Of a stretch of DNA of 64,000 bases, positions 36,616 to 45,601 are shown piece after piece. Each line of letters begins with the position of its first letter. Positions within the stretch are counted from its first letter, which is position 1. The stretch covers positions 5,300,118 to 5,364,117 of the forward strand of contig NZ_JAIFZO010000002.1 of the NCBI RefSeq assembly GCF_026341275.1, read 5' to 3'. Source of the stretch: Streptomyces ortus (lineage in GTDB: Bacteria > Actinomycetota > Actinomycetes > Streptomycetales > Streptomycetaceae). The notes beneath the pieces are model-generated. The model did no database searches. It was not told the DNA's origin and saw only the letters and a list, made by a program, of their open reading frames with translations. A program made the translations under genes and the position numbers.

Positions 36616-36668
36616 ACCGGGCCGAACCCTTCCGTACCCCACCCGCGTACGAGTGGCGCGAAGGCAGG

Positions 36669-36674
36669 TAAATT
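36669..36674 (+). promoter_or_regulatory. -10 element TAAATT for the GroES-like gene
   Basis: It ends 6 nt before GTG 36681, suggesting a leaderless mRNA. Confidence 0.45.
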
Positions 36675-36680
36675 CGGACC

Positions 36681-37037
36681 GTGAGCGCCAAGAGGACTGA
36701 GCCCAGCAGCCCGCACGACAAGCTGCCCATCCGGATGCTGCACGACCGCGTGCTCGTGCGGCAGGACGCCGCCGAGGGCGAACGCCGGTCGGGCGGCGGC
36801 ATCCTGATCCCCGCGACCGCGGCGGTGGGCCGGCGGCTCGCCTGGGCCGAGGTCGTGGCGGTCGGGCAGAACGTACGGACGGTGGAGCCGGGCGACCGGG
36901 TGCTGTACGACCCGGAGGACCGCGCCGAGGTCGAGGTGCGCGGCACCGCGTACGTGCTGATGCGCGAGCGGGATCTGCACGCCGTCGCCGCGGACCGGTT
37001 CGAGGGGTCCGAGGACTCCACGGGCTTGTACCTCTAG
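36681..37037 (+). CDS. GroES-like (Cpn10 fold) protein
   Basis: A 118-aa Cpn10-fold protein: LPIRMLHDRVLVRQD, then GGGILIPATAAVG and a C-terminal beta strand YVLMRERDLHAV. It is longer than canonical GroES (about 102 aa), lacks the classic mobile-loop sequence and has no groEL partner nearby. It is therefore a divergent orphan co-chaperonin rather than the housekeeping GroES. A 16-bp terminator follows. Confidence 0.85.
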   Translation: MSAKRTEPSSPHDKLPIRMLHDRVLVRQDAAEGERRSGGGILIPATAAVGRRLAWAEVVAVGQNVRTVEPGDRVLYDPEDRAEVEVRGTAYVLMRERDLHAVAADRFEGSEDSTGLYL

Positions 37038-37067
37038 ACACCTCTGGACACGGCGGAAGCGCTGCAA

Positions 37068-37103
37068 GGAAGGGGCTGGTGACCATCGTCACCAGCCCCT
37101 TCC
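37068..37103. terminator. Strong terminator after the GroES-like gene
   Basis: Perfect 16-bp stem (37068-37083 with 37088-37103; GGAAGGGGCTGGTGAC arm) with a CATC loop. Confidence 0.88.
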
Positions 37104-37150
37104 GGTTGTGACCGGCCCTCCACCCCACCGCCCTTGCTACCTTTTAGGCA

Positions 37151-37195
37151 TCCCGACGAGACGCGCCGTACCGGGAGAGTCGGAAGACCGCACGC
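37151..37195 (+). ncRNA. Guanidine-III (ykkC-III) riboswitch-like leader
   Basis: The sequence CCGACGAGACGCGCCGTACC followed by GGGAGAGTCGGAAGACCGC closely follows the ykkC-III consensus (CCGGACGAGGUGCGCCGUACCCGG...GGACAAGAC). The first stem pairs TCCCG (37151) with CGGGA (37172-37176). It sits 43 nt upstream of a Gdx-type guanidinium exporter, the standard gene partner. The pseudoknot is less perfect than in well-studied examples. Confidence 0.7.
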
Positions 37196-37237
37196 AAAGA
37201 CGACGCACCCCTGTTGATTCCTTCACGGAGGTGCCTG

Positions 37238-37558
37238 ATGGCCTGGGTCCTGCTCGTCGTCGCCGGTCTGCTCGAAGTCGGCTGGTCGGTCGGTATGAAG
37301 TACACCGAGGGGTTCACGCGGCTCGTGCCCAGCGTGCTCACCGGCGCCGGCATCGTCGCCAGCATGCTGCTGCTGTCGTACGCGGCGAAGACGCTGCCCA
37401 TCGGTACCGCGTACGGCGTCTGGGTGGGCATCGGCGCGGCCGGGGCCGCGGTGTACGGCATGGCGGTCCTCGGTGAACCGACGACCGCCGCCCGCATCTT
37501 CTTCGTCTGCCTGCTGCTGGTGGCCGTGGTCGGCCTGAAGGCGACCTCCGGCCACTAG
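37238..37558 (+). CDS. gdx: SMR-family guanidinium exporter (Gdx/SugE type)
   Basis: A 106-aa four-helix small multidrug resistance protein. The membrane-embedded Glu is in LLVVAGLLEVGWSVGMKYTE. The motif GMKYTEGFTRLVPS matches the SugE/Gdx subtype (E. coli SugE: GLKYTHGFSRLTPS) rather than EmrE-like drug pumps. Gdx proteins export guanidinium in exchange for protons. ATG at 37238 has GGAGG 6-7 nt upstream. The guanidine-III-like leader upstream fits this function. Confidence 0.9.
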   Translation: MAWVLLVVAGLLEVGWSVGMKYTEGFTRLVPSVLTGAGIVASMLLLSYAAKTLPIGTAYGVWVGIGAAGAAVYGMAVLGEPTTAARIFFVCLLLVAVVGLKATSGH

Positions 37559-37621
37559 GGCCTGCCGGCCACCGGTGCCTGCCGGCCTGCTGGGGCCTAC
37601 CTGGCAGGCCCCAGCAGCCGG

Positions 37622-40285
37622 TTACGGGAAGTCGCCGAACGTCGTTCCCGTGCTGCCGTCCGTGCCCTCCGTCGTCGTCCCGCCGTCGGTCGTGCCGCCG
37701 CCGGTCGTCGGGCCGCCCGTGCCGGTGGTGCCGCCGTCCGTCGTCGTGCCTCCGCCGCCGGTGGTCGTACCGCCGCCGGTGCCGGTGGTGCCGCCGTCCG
37801 TGGTGGTGCCTCCGCCGCCGGTGGTCGTACCGCCGGTGTCGGTGGTGCCCCCGTCGCCCGTGGTGCCGCCGTTGTCCTGGCCCTCGGTGGCCGGGGTCTC
37901 CTCGCCGCCGGTGGTCGTGCCGCCGTCCCCGGTGGTGCCCCCGTCGGTGCCGGTCGTCGCGTCCTCGTCGGAGTCGGGCGGCGGGAGTTCCTGCTCGTCG
38001 GCGCCGTCCTGGAGGTTCAGGTCGAAGTCCTTGACCGCGACCCCCTTCAGCGCGGCCTTCGTGTACTGGGCCCAGATCTGCGCCGGGTACCCGCCGCCGT
38101 TGATACGCGCCTGTCCGAGCGCCCCGTACAGCGACTTGTGGGCGCCGGTGTCGGGGTCCTGGCCCATCACGGCGACGACCGTGGCGAGGTTCGGGGTGTA
38201 GCCCGCGAACCAGGCCGCCTTGTCGTCCTCGGCGGTGCCCGTCTTGCCCGCCACGGGGCGCCCGGCGGCCTTCGCCGCCGTACCCGTGCCGCCCTCGACG
38301 ACGCTCTGCAGGATCGAGGTCGTCGTGTCGGCGGACTCCCGGCTGACGGCCTGCTCGGTCTTCTCGTCCGGCAGCTTCACGTCCTCGGAGCCGTCCTTGG
38401 TGACCTTCTCGATCATCGTGTACGTGCCGTGCTTGCCGTGGTTGGCGAGGGTCGCGTACGCCTCCGCCATGTCCAGGACACTCGCGGTGGCGGTGCCGAG
38501 CGCGATGGACGGGGACGCGTTCAGGTCGGGGGTGTCGGCCGGGACGCCGAGGTCGACCGCGGTCCGCTCGACCTTCGCGGAGCCGACGTCCACGGCCATC
38601 TGCGCGTACACCGAGTTCACGGACTTGTCGGTGGCGGTACGGACCGGGATCTGGCCGTACGAGACCTGGTCCTCGTTCTCCGGGGCGTACGTGCCGCCGT
38701 CCCAGCCCTGCACGGGCCGCTTGTTCGTGCCGTCGTAGACGGTGTTCGGGGTGATCGTGCGGCCGTCCTGGGTGACCGAGTCGTTCTGCACGGCCGAGGT
38801 GAACACGAACGGCTTGAAGATGGAGCCGACCTGGTAGTCCCGGCGCGTGGCGTTGTTGTAGTACTGCTTCGTGTAGTCGATGCCTCCGTACATCGCGAGG
38901 ACCTTGCCGGTCTTCGGGTCGATGGAGGCGCCGCCCGCGCGGACGTAGTTGTCGACCTTGCGGTTCTTCTTGTCGAGTTCGTCCATCACCTGGTCGTCGA
39001 CGGCCTTCACGAAGGCGTCCTGCTTGGGCTTCTGCAGGGTGGTCGTGATGCGGTAGCCGCCCGCGTTCAGCGCGTCCTCACTGAGGATCTTGTTGTCGGC
39101 GAGGTAGTCGTTGACGGCCTTGACGATGTAGCCGCGCTGGCCCGACATGCCGGCCGCGACCACCGTCTCCTTGGGCGCGGGGAACTTGACGCCGGCCCGG
39201 TCCGACTCGCTGATCCACTTCTTCTTGACCATGCCGTCGAGAACGTAGTTCCAGCGGGCGAGCGCGGCCGGCTTGTTCTCGGGGTGCGCGACCACGTCGT
39301 ACTCGCTCGGCGCGTTCAGGAGCGCCGCCAGGTAGGCGCCCTGCCCGGCCGACAGGCTCTTGGCGTCGACGCCGTAGTAGGCCTGGGCGGCGGCCTGGAT
39401 GCCGTACGCGTTGCGGCCGAAGTAGCTGGTGTTCAGGTAGCCCTCAAGGATGTCGTCCTTGCTCTTCTCGCGGTCCAGCTTGATGGAGATGAAGAACTCC
39501 TTCACCTTCCGCGTGACCGTCTGCTCCTGAGCCAGGTAGTAGTTCTTCACGTACTGCTGGGTGATCGTCGAACCGGACTGCTTGCCCTTGCCGGTGGCGG
39601 TGTTCCAGCCGGCGCGGAGCATCGCCTTGGGGTCGACCGCGGACTCGGTGTAGAAGTCGCGGTCCTCGGCGGCGAGCACCGCGTGCTGGGCGTCCTTGGA
39701 GATCAGGGAGAGGTCCACGTTCTCGCGGTTGACCTCGCCGTCGCGGGCGAGCTGGCTGCCGTCCGCGTACAGGTAGACGTTGCTCTGCTTGATCGCGGTC
39801 GCGTTCGCCGACGGGATCTGCACCAGGTAGTAGCCGAGCGCGAAGACGCCGACGATCAGCAGGATCACGCCGACGAACGTGCCGAGCACCATCCGCCAGG
39901 TCGGGATCAGCCGCTTCCAGCCGGTGCGCTTGGGCCGCTTGGTCTTCTTGGCCTTCTTGGTCTTCGTGGTGCCGTCCCGCGCGTCCGCCGGCTCGTCCTG
40001 TGCGTCCGGGTCGTCCGGTGCGTCCGTCGTCCCGTCCGACGCGACCGGTACCTCCTGCGTCTCACCCGATCGGCCCGATCGGCCCGATCCGCCCGGCCCG
40101 CCCGATCCGCCCGAAGCGGCCGATGCGGCCGGCGCCTTGTCCGGTCCCGTGTCCCGTGCCGTGTCCGGCGCGGGGTCCGGCCCGGTGTCCGGTGCCGTTT
40201 TCGACGCCTTGCCGGGTGTGTCCGACGCGGAGTCGGGGTCCCTCGGTGCCCAGCCCTCGCTCGGCTGCTGCGGCTGGTCGTTCAT
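37622..40285 (-). CDS. Class A penicillin-binding protein (bifunctional)
   Basis: An 887-aa peptidoglycan glycosyltransferase/transpeptidase. A 120-residue charged, Gly/Asp-rich cytoplasmic N-terminus precedes the membrane anchor (about 132-155). The GT51 domain has catalytic Glu207 (AAEDRDFY) and GSTITQQYVKNYYL. The transpeptidase has the active-site Ser488 (GSIFKPF), SVN at 555-557 and KTG at 681-683. The C-terminal about 105 residues are an extracellular Gly/Thr repeat tail (GGTTTGGGGTTTDGG type) encoded by a 60-bp DNA repeat. Probably involved in apical or sporulation wall synthesis. Confidence 0.95.
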   Translation of the reverse strand: MNDQPQQPSEGWAPRDPDSASDTPGKASKTAPDTGPDPAPDTARDTGPDKAPAASAASGGSGGPGGSGRSGRSGETQEVPVASDGTTDAPDDPDAQDEPADARDGTTKTKKAKKTKRPKRTGWKRLIPTWRMVLGTFVGVILLIVGVFALGYYLVQIPSANATAIKQSNVYLYADGSQLARDGEVNRENVDLSLISKDAQHAVLAAEDRDFYTESAVDPKAMLRAGWNTATGKGKQSGSTITQQYVKNYYLAQEQTVTRKVKEFFISIKLDREKSKDDILEGYLNTSYFGRNAYGIQAAAQAYYGVDAKSLSAGQGAYLAALLNAPSEYDVVAHPENKPAALARWNYVLDGMVKKKWISESDRAGVKFPAPKETVVAAGMSGQRGYIVKAVNDYLADNKILSEDALNAGGYRITTTLQKPKQDAFVKAVDDQVMDELDKKNRKVDNYVRAGGASIDPKTGKVLAMYGGIDYTKQYYNNATRRDYQVGSIFKPFVFTSAVQNDSVTQDGRTITPNTVYDGTNKRPVQGWDGGTYAPENEDQVSYGQIPVRTATDKSVNSVYAQMAVDVGSAKVERTAVDLGVPADTPDLNASPSIALGTATASVLDMAEAYATLANHGKHGTYTMIEKVTKDGSEDVKLPDEKTEQAVSRESADTTTSILQSVVEGGTGTAAKAAGRPVAGKTGTAEDDKAAWFAGYTPNLATVVAVMGQDPDTGAHKSLYGALGQARINGGGYPAQIWAQYTKAALKGVAVKDFDLNLQDGADEQELPPPDSDEDATTGTDGGTTGDGGTTTGGEETPATEGQDNGGTTGDGGTTDTGGTTTGGGGTTTDGGTTGTGGGTTTGGGGTTTDGGTTGTGGPTTGGGTTDGGTTTEGTDGSTGTTFGDFP
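37719..37836. repeat. 60-bp tandem repeat in the PBP 3' coding end
   Basis: About two copies with exact 60-bp spacing (compare 37741-37800 with 37801-37836 and 37719-37740 with 37779-37800), encoding Gly/Thr-rich tail units. Confidence 0.8.
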
Positions 40286-40480
40286 CTTCTGCCGTGCTCC
40301 CGTTTCACGTCGTACATCTGGTACGCCCTCGTACGCCTGCTGCGCCCTCCCTTGAAGACTGTCCCACCCGGTGAATCGTTCCCGGTGCGTGGCACGCGTC
40401 CCAGGAGAAAATGGCTGGCACGCGGTACCGGACCGGGACTAGGCTCCAGCGCTTTGGCTCAGAACGGCTGGAGAGGGTTC

Positions 40481-41293
40481 GTGGTGCGGGCTTGGAGGCT
40501 GTACGCGGCCGTGGCGGTGGGCGGCTTCCGGCGGTACGCGACCTATCGGGTGGCCACCGCCGCGGGCGTGTTCACCAACACGGTCTTCGGGCTGATCCTT
40601 GCGTACACGTACATCGCGCTGTGGGACGAGAGACCCGGTCTCGGCGGCTACGACCAGGCCCAGGCGGTGACGTACGTGTGGGTCGGGCAGGGGCTGCTGG
40701 CGGTGGTCGCGGTGCTGGGCGGCGGCTTCGAGGACGAACTGATCGAGAGAATCCGTACGGGTGACATCGCGGTCGACCTCTACCGGCCCGCGGACCTCCA
40801 GGCCTGGTGGCTGGCGGCGGACCTGGGGCGGGCCGCGTTCCAGTTGCTGGGGCGCGGGGTGCTGCCGATGGTCTTCGGCGGGCTCGTCTTCCAGCTCGCG
40901 CTGCCGTCCGACGCCGGGACCTGGCTGGCGTTCATCGTCACCGTGCTGCTCGGGATCCTGGTGAGTTTCGCGCTCCGCTATCTCGTGGCGCTGGCGGCGT
41001 TCTGGTTCATGGACGGGGCCGGGGTGCAGCAACTGGCCGTGCTCGCGGGGATCTTCTTCTCCGGGATGACGCTCCCGCTGAACGCCTTCCCTGGCGCGCT
41101 GGGCGAACTGGCCCGCGCACTGCCCTGGTCGGCGCTGATGCAGGCCCCGGCGGACGTGCTGCTGGGGGAGCGCACGGGCCTCGCACTGCTGCGGACGTAC
41201 GCCTTCCAGGCCGCCTGGGCCGTCGGGCTGCTGGCGGTGGGACGTCTGGTCCAGTCGGCGGCGACGCGCAGGGTGGTGGTCCAGGGTGGCTGA
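40481..41293 (+). CDS. ABC-2 type exporter permease (first)
   Basis: A 270-aa six-span permease of the ABC-2/DUF990 type (RYATYRVATAAGVFTNTVFG; FFSGMTLPLNAFP). GTG at 40481 follows GGAGAGGG. A TAGGCT -10-like sequence is at 40440. It overlaps the next permease by 8 nt. With the following permease and ATPase it forms a complete exporter; this three-gene family is widespread in actinobacteria and the cargo is unknown. Confidence 0.9.
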   Translation: MVRAWRLYAAVAVGGFRRYATYRVATAAGVFTNTVFGLILAYTYIALWDERPGLGGYDQAQAVTYVWVGQGLLAVVAVLGGGFEDELIERIRTGDIAVDLYRPADLQAWWLAADLGRAAFQLLGRGVLPMVFGGLVFQLALPSDAGTWLAFIVTVLLGILVSFALRYLVALAAFWFMDGAGVQQLAVLAGIFFSGMTLPLNAFPGALGELARALPWSALMQAPADVLLGERTGLALLRTYAFQAAWAVGLLAVGRLVQSAATRRVVVQGG

Positions 41294-42182
41294 CGTACGG
41301 GAGAAACCGGGGCCAGGACCCGGTTCAGGCCGTGATACCGGCTCCGGCTCCGGGTTCGCGCCGGCGGGCGGGTCGAGGCTGCTGGACGGGCTGCGGGCCT
41401 ACCGGCTGATCGCCTGGATGTGGATCCGCTCGACGATGGCGTACCGCGCGTCGTTCGCGATGACCCTCTTCGGCAACTTCGCCGGGACCGTGCTCGACTT
41501 CGTCGCGATCCTGCTGATGTTCTCGCGGGTCGACGAACTGGGCGGCTACTCGTTCGGCGAGGTGGCGTTCCTGTACGGGCTGTCCAGCGCGGCGTTCGGT
41601 CTCGCCGATCTGACGCTCGGCTCGATGGAGCGGCTCGGGCAGCGGGTGCGGGACGGCACGTTCGACACCCTGCTCGTACGCCCCGCGCCGGTGCTCGCGC
41701 AGGTCGCGGCGGACCGGTTCGCGCTGCGCCGGCTCGGCCGGATCACGCAGGGGCTGCTGGTCCTCGGGTACGCGCTCGCCGTCGTCGACATCGAGTGGAC
41801 CCCGCTGAAGGTGCTGCTGATGCCGGTGATGGTGGTCAGCGGGGCGGGCATCTTCGCGGCGGTGTTCGTGGCGGGCGGCGCCTTCCAGTTCGTGGCGCAG
41901 GACGCGGCCCAGGTGCAGAGCGCGTTCACGTACGGCGGCACCACGCTGCTGCAGTATCCGCCGACCGTCTTCGCGAAGGACCTGGTGCGCGGGGTGACCT
42001 TCGTCCTGCCGCTGGCCTTCGTCAACTGGCTGCCCGCGCTGTACGTGCTCGGGTTGCCCTATCCGCTCGACCTGCCGGAGTGGGTCGCGTTCCTGTCACC
42101 ACTCGTGGCCGTCGTCTGCTGCGGGCTCGCGGGTCTCGCGTGGCGGACGGGCCTTCGTTCGTACCGGAGCACGGGGAGCTAG
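41286..42182 (+). CDS. ABC-2 type exporter permease (second)
   Basis: A 298-aa permease paralogous to the upstream subunit, with a Gly/Ser-rich 35-aa N-terminal extension. ABC-2 features include RVRDGTFDTLLVRPAPVLAQ on a cytoplasmic loop and VNWLPALYVLGLP near the C-terminus. GTG at 41286 overlaps the previous gene; the ATPase begins 6 nt after its stop. Probably forms a heterodimeric channel with the 270-aa permease. Confidence 0.9.
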   Translation: MADVREKPGPGPGSGRDTGSGSGFAPAGGSRLLDGLRAYRLIAWMWIRSTMAYRASFAMTLFGNFAGTVLDFVAILLMFSRVDELGGYSFGEVAFLYGLSSAAFGLADLTLGSMERLGQRVRDGTFDTLLVRPAPVLAQVAADRFALRRLGRITQGLLVLGYALAVVDIEWTPLKVLLMPVMVVSGAGIFAAVFVAGGAFQFVAQDAAQVQSAFTYGGTTLLQYPPTVFAKDLVRGVTFVLPLAFVNWLPALYVLGLPYPLDLPEWVAFLSPLVAVVCCGLAGLAWRTGLRSYRSTGS

Positions 42183-42188
42183 CCGCAC

Positions 42189-43199
42189 ATGAACGCCACG
42201 CACAAGAACGACACGCACGTGGACCCGCGTCGCGCGGACACCGACTTCATCCGCCTCGACGGCGTCGAGAAGGTCTTCGACGTACGCAAGAAGACCGGCT
42301 TCCTGCGCAGTGAGCGGCGGCAGGTGCGGGCGGTCGACTCGATCTCCTTCACCGTCTCGCGCGGCGAGATGGTCGGCTACATCGGGCCGAACGGCGCGGG
42401 GAAGTCCACCACCATCAAGATGCTCACCGGCATCCTCACACCCAGCGGCGGCCGTCTGCGCGTCGCGGGCATCGACCCCTCCCGGGAACGCACCCGGCTC
42501 GCGCAGCGCATCGGCGTGGTGTTCGGGCAGCGGACCACCCTGTGGTGGGACCTCCCGCTGATCGACTCGTACCGGCTGATGCACCGCATGTACCGGATCC
42601 CGGACGCGCGGTACGCGGAGAACCTCGACCGGTGTGTGGAGCTGCTCGAACTGGGCGAACTGCTGGACGTGCCCGTACGGCAGCTCTCGCTCGGGCAGCG
42701 GATGCGCGGGGACATCGCGGCGGCGCTGCTGCACGACCCCGAGGTGCTGTACCTGGACGAGCCGACGATCGGGCTCGACGTGGTCAGCAAGGTGCGGGTG
42801 CGGGAGTTCCTGCGGGACCTCAACGCCGAGCGCGGCACGACCGTGCTCCTGACGACCCACGACCTCTCCGACATCGAGCAGCTGTGCCGGCGGGTGATGG
42901 TCATCGACCACGGACGCCTGATGTACGACGGTCCGCTGAGCGGGCTGCACGAGATCGGGGAGAGCGAGCGGACGCTGGTCGTGGACCTGGAGCGCGAACT
43001 TCCGCCCATCGACGTGGAGTCGGCGCGGGTGGTGAAGGTCGAGGGGCCCCGGCAGTGGCTCGCCTTCCCGGCGGCGCAGTCGGCGGCGCCGCTGGTCGCG
43101 CGGATCGCGGCGGAGTATCCGCTGGTCGACCTGTCGGTACGGGAACCCGACATCGAGGCGGTCATCAGCCGCATGTACGCGGGGAAGGCAACCTCGTAG
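42189..43199 (+). CDS. ABC-2 type exporter ATPase
   Basis: A 336-aa nucleotide-binding subunit: Walker A GPNGAGKST (66-74), signature LSLGQRMRGD (166-175), Walker B VLYLDEP (186-192), and H-loop TTHD. A 70-aa C-terminal extension after the ATPase core is usual for the DRR/NatA-like group. It energises the two upstream permeases. The cargo could be lipid, antibiotic or polymer. Confidence 0.94.
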   Translation: MNATHKNDTHVDPRRADTDFIRLDGVEKVFDVRKKTGFLRSERRQVRAVDSISFTVSRGEMVGYIGPNGAGKSTTIKMLTGILTPSGGRLRVAGIDPSRERTRLAQRIGVVFGQRTTLWWDLPLIDSYRLMHRMYRIPDARYAENLDRCVELLELGELLDVPVRQLSLGQRMRGDIAAALLHDPEVLYLDEPTIGLDVVSKVRVREFLRDLNAERGTTVLLTTHDLSDIEQLCRRVMVIDHGRLMYDGPLSGLHEIGESERTLVVDLERELPPIDVESARVVKVEGPRQWLAFPAAQSAAPLVARIAAEYPLVDLSVREPDIEAVISRMYAGKATS

Positions 43200-43202
43200 G
43201 CT
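43197..43202 (+). promoter_or_regulatory. -10 element TAGGCT before the DUF1707 gene
   Basis: It overlaps the stop of the ATPase gene and ends 7 nt before ATG 43210, giving a possible independent leaderless transcript. Confidence 0.4.
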
Positions 43203-43209
43203 GCTTTCC

Positions 43210-43920
43210 ATGACGGACGAACTCCCGGCCGAAACCCCCGGTGGACTGCCCGAGTTGCGGGCCTCCGACGCCGATCGCGAACAGGTCGCCGAAGTGCTGA
43301 GGGACGCCCTCGCCGAGGGCCGCCTGGACATGGCGGAGTTCGAGGAGCGGCTGGACGCCACGTACAAGGCGCGTACGTACGGGGAGTTGGAGCCGATCAC
43401 CCGGGATCTGCCCGCGGCCGGCGTCGTGGCCCCCGCTCCCGCCGTGTCGATGGTCAAACGGCCCGCGTCCGCCGTCGGTACGGGGGACTGGGCGGGCCGG
43501 ATCGTCGGCGGCGAGGGGACGTCCCGGTGGGGCGTCGCGGTCATGTCGGGGTTCGAACGCAAGGGGCGCTGGACCGTGCCGCGGCGGTTCGACTGCTTCG
43601 CGTTCTGGGGCGGCGGGGTCGTGGACCTGCGCGAGGCGAACTTCGCGGACGGCGAGGTGGTGGTCAACTGCGTCGCCGTCATGGGCGGGTTGAACGTGGT
43701 GGTGCCGCCGGGCGTCGAGGTCGTGGTCCGCGGGATCGGCGTCATGGGCGGGTTCGACCACGGTCAGGAGGGCGTGCCGGGGGAGCGGGGCGCTCCGCGG
43801 GTCGTCGTGACGGGGTTCGCGTTCTGGGGCGGGGTGGGGGTGGAGCGGAAGATCTCGAAGGCGGAGCGGCTCCGCCTGCGGGAGGAGCGGAAGAGGTTGC
43901 GGCGTTCGCCGCGGTCCTGA
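43210..43920 (+). CDS. DUF1707/LiaF-like domain protein
   Basis: A 236-aa cytoplasmic protein. The N-terminal DUF1707 (ELRASDADREQVAEVLRDAL, AEGRLDMAEFEERLDATYKA) is followed by a LiaF-like beta-helical region with repeated glycine turns (FWGGGVVDLREANFADGEVV, VMGGLNVVVPPGVEVVVRGI). Such proteins accompany cell-envelope stress systems in actinobacteria. It is 10 nt from the exporter ATPase and may be part of that operon. Confidence 0.87.
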   Translation: MTDELPAETPGGLPELRASDADREQVAEVLRDALAEGRLDMAEFEERLDATYKARTYGELEPITRDLPAAGVVAPAPAVSMVKRPASAVGTGDWAGRIVGGEGTSRWGVAVMSGFERKGRWTVPRRFDCFAFWGGGVVDLREANFADGEVVVNCVAVMGGLNVVVPPGVEVVVRGIGVMGGFDHGQEGVPGERGAPRVVVTGFAFWGGVGVERKISKAERLRLREERKRLRRSPRS

Positions 43921-43939
43921 GGGCGTGCAGACGAAAGAC

Positions 43940-44054
43940 TGCGCCGTTCCCCGCGCCCCTGAAAGCCTGAAGACCAAAAGACTGCGCCGTTCCCCGCGCC
44001 CCTTGGGGGCTGCGCCCCGAAAAGCGAAAAGACTGCGCCGTTCCCCGCGCCCCT
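43940..44054 (+). repeat. Three copies of the dispersed intergenic repeat
   Basis: Direct copies of the GCGCCGTTCCCCGCGCC element start at 43940, 43983 and 44034 between the convergent DUF1707 and GDSL genes. Confidence 0.85.
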
Positions 44055-44089
44055 GAAGGCGCCCCTGAAAGCGCCCCCGAAAAACGGGG

Positions 44090-45412
44090 CTACAGCTGGG
44101 CCGGGGGTGTGCCCTTCAGGGTGTTGGGGTTGAAGATTTCCGCCATGCGCTTGTAGCCCTTGTCGCTGGGGTGCAGGTGGTCCCCCGAGTCGTAGTCGGA
44201 CCGCAGCCGCCGGGGGTTGTACGGATCGCGGAGCGCCTCGTCGAAGTCCGCGTAGTCGTCGAAGACCTTGCCGGAGCGGATCAGGGCGTTGACGGCCTGC
44301 CGGGTGTCCTCCAGGTGCGGCTGGTACCCCCGGTGCCCCTGGAACGGCATGAGCGTGGCCCCGACCACCCGCAGCCCCCGCGCGTGCGCCAGCCGCCGCA
44401 GCTCGCGCAGCCCGTCGGCGATCCGGTTCGCGTCGGTCTGGTTCGGCGTCCGCAGGATGTCGTTGACGCCGAGGGCGACCACGACCGCCTTGACGTTGGT
44501 GCGGCCGAGCACGTCACGGTCGAAGCGGACCAGCCCGCTCGGGTTCTCGGCGGGCCGCCCGAGCCCGCTGGTCAGGACGCGGTTGCCGCTGATGCCCTGG
44601 TTGACCACGCTGTAGCGGGGCCCGTCCGAGCCGGCCGCGTGCAGCCGTTCGTTGAGGACGTCCGTCCAGCGCCGGTTCGCGCCCACGGTCGAGGTCACGC
44701 CGTCGGTGAGCGAGTCGCCGATGACGACGACCGTGCCCTGCGACTCGTTGCTCAGCACGTCCAGCGCGGTCAGATACCGCCAGTACGGCGTCTGCCCGGT
44801 GTACGCGACGCCGCTGACGTCCTCGGTGCGGTCGCCCTCCGCGGTGTACGAGATCTGCCGTGCCTGCGGGTGGTAGGTGACGGGTCCCGACGGAGTCGGC
44901 GAGTACGTCGTCACCAGTACGTCGCTGTCGTGCGGGACCAGCAGCCGTACGGCGTCGCTGACGATCTGCTGTCCGGCGGGCACGACCACCGAGGGACGGC
45001 CGCCGAAGGTGAGGCGCCGCATCGTGTCGGCGGCTGCGGCGGCGTTGTTCGCGGTGGCCGCGACGGCGACGGAGGCATGCGTGATGCTGAGCGGCTGCTG
45101 CCCGTACAGGTTGGACAGGGTGATCCGGGCCGCGGTGCCGCCGACGCCGACGTGCACCACGTTGCGTACGGAGCGGCCCGCCATGCCGTTCGCCTCGGTG
45201 CCCGGCTCCGAGCCGGCGGGGGACGCCGACCAGGCGCCCACCCAGGTGCCGACGGAGGCGGGGGCAGCCGAGTTCTGCGGGGTCCGGCCGCCGACGACGG
45301 CCGTGGTCTCCCCGCCGTCGTCGGCGGCGACTCCGACGTATATGGCGGTCGAAATGGCGACGATCACAGCGACGATCGCGGCCAGCAAGGCATAACCGTG
45401 ACGCTTGGTCAT
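44090..45412 (-). CDS. Secreted GDSL/SGNH-family hydrolase
   Basis: A 440-aa exported esterase. N-terminal signal or anchor (GYALLAAIVAVIVAISTAIYV). The SGNH domain has Ser234 in VVIGDSLTDG, Gly in NQGISGNR, Asn in ALGVNDI and the Asp-His pair in YDSGDHLHPSDKGY. About 190 residues precede the catalytic block and form a separate beta-rich domain (VGTWVGAWSASP start), typical of Streptomyces SGNH proteins annotated as lipases. ATG at 45412 has GAGGAG upstream. Substrate unknown. Confidence 0.92.
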   Translation of the reverse strand: MTKRHGYALLAAIVAVIVAISTAIYVGVAADDGGETTAVVGGRTPQNSAAPASVGTWVGAWSASPAGSEPGTEANGMAGRSVRNVVHVGVGGTAARITLSNLYGQQPLSITHASVAVAATANNAAAAADTMRRLTFGGRPSVVVPAGQQIVSDAVRLLVPHDSDVLVTTYSPTPSGPVTYHPQARQISYTAEGDRTEDVSGVAYTGQTPYWRYLTALDVLSNESQGTVVVIGDSLTDGVTSTVGANRRWTDVLNERLHAAGSDGPRYSVVNQGISGNRVLTSGLGRPAENPSGLVRFDRDVLGRTNVKAVVVALGVNDILRTPNQTDANRIADGLRELRRLAHARGLRVVGATLMPFQGHRGYQPHLEDTRQAVNALIRSGKVFDDYADFDEALRDPYNPRRLRSDYDSGDHLHPSDKGYKRMAEIFNPNTLKGTPPAQL

Positions 45413-45538
45413 GCGGTGCGTATCTCCTCGGAAAAGTGGGAGCCCGGAGCTCCGGTGTGATGACCCCATGATGAGGCATGGCACGGAAGGAGCCTGACAG
45501 GACCCCGTCGATTTCCCCCGCCCGGACAGACGCGGGGA

Positions 45539-45560
45539 ACTCCTGTTCCGTTCCAGGAGT
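45539..45560. promoter_or_regulatory. Inverted repeat ACTCCTG-N8-CAGGAGT
   Basis: 7-bp arms at 45539-45545 and 45554-45560, in the region between the divergent GDSL and DUF445 genes; candidate operator or leader hairpin. Confidence 0.4.
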
Positions 45561-45601
45561 CGGTCAGGTTGGAACAATGCTTTACGGGGGACCGGGAACG
45601 G

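Noticed and set aside
38138-41293. A 1051-codon open frame on the plus strand
   Set aside because: Its first 2.3 kb is antisense to the class A PBP and reads as Val/Leu/Arg/Gly-rich noise caused by high-GC codons. Only the end, from 40481, is a real gene (ABC-2 permease).
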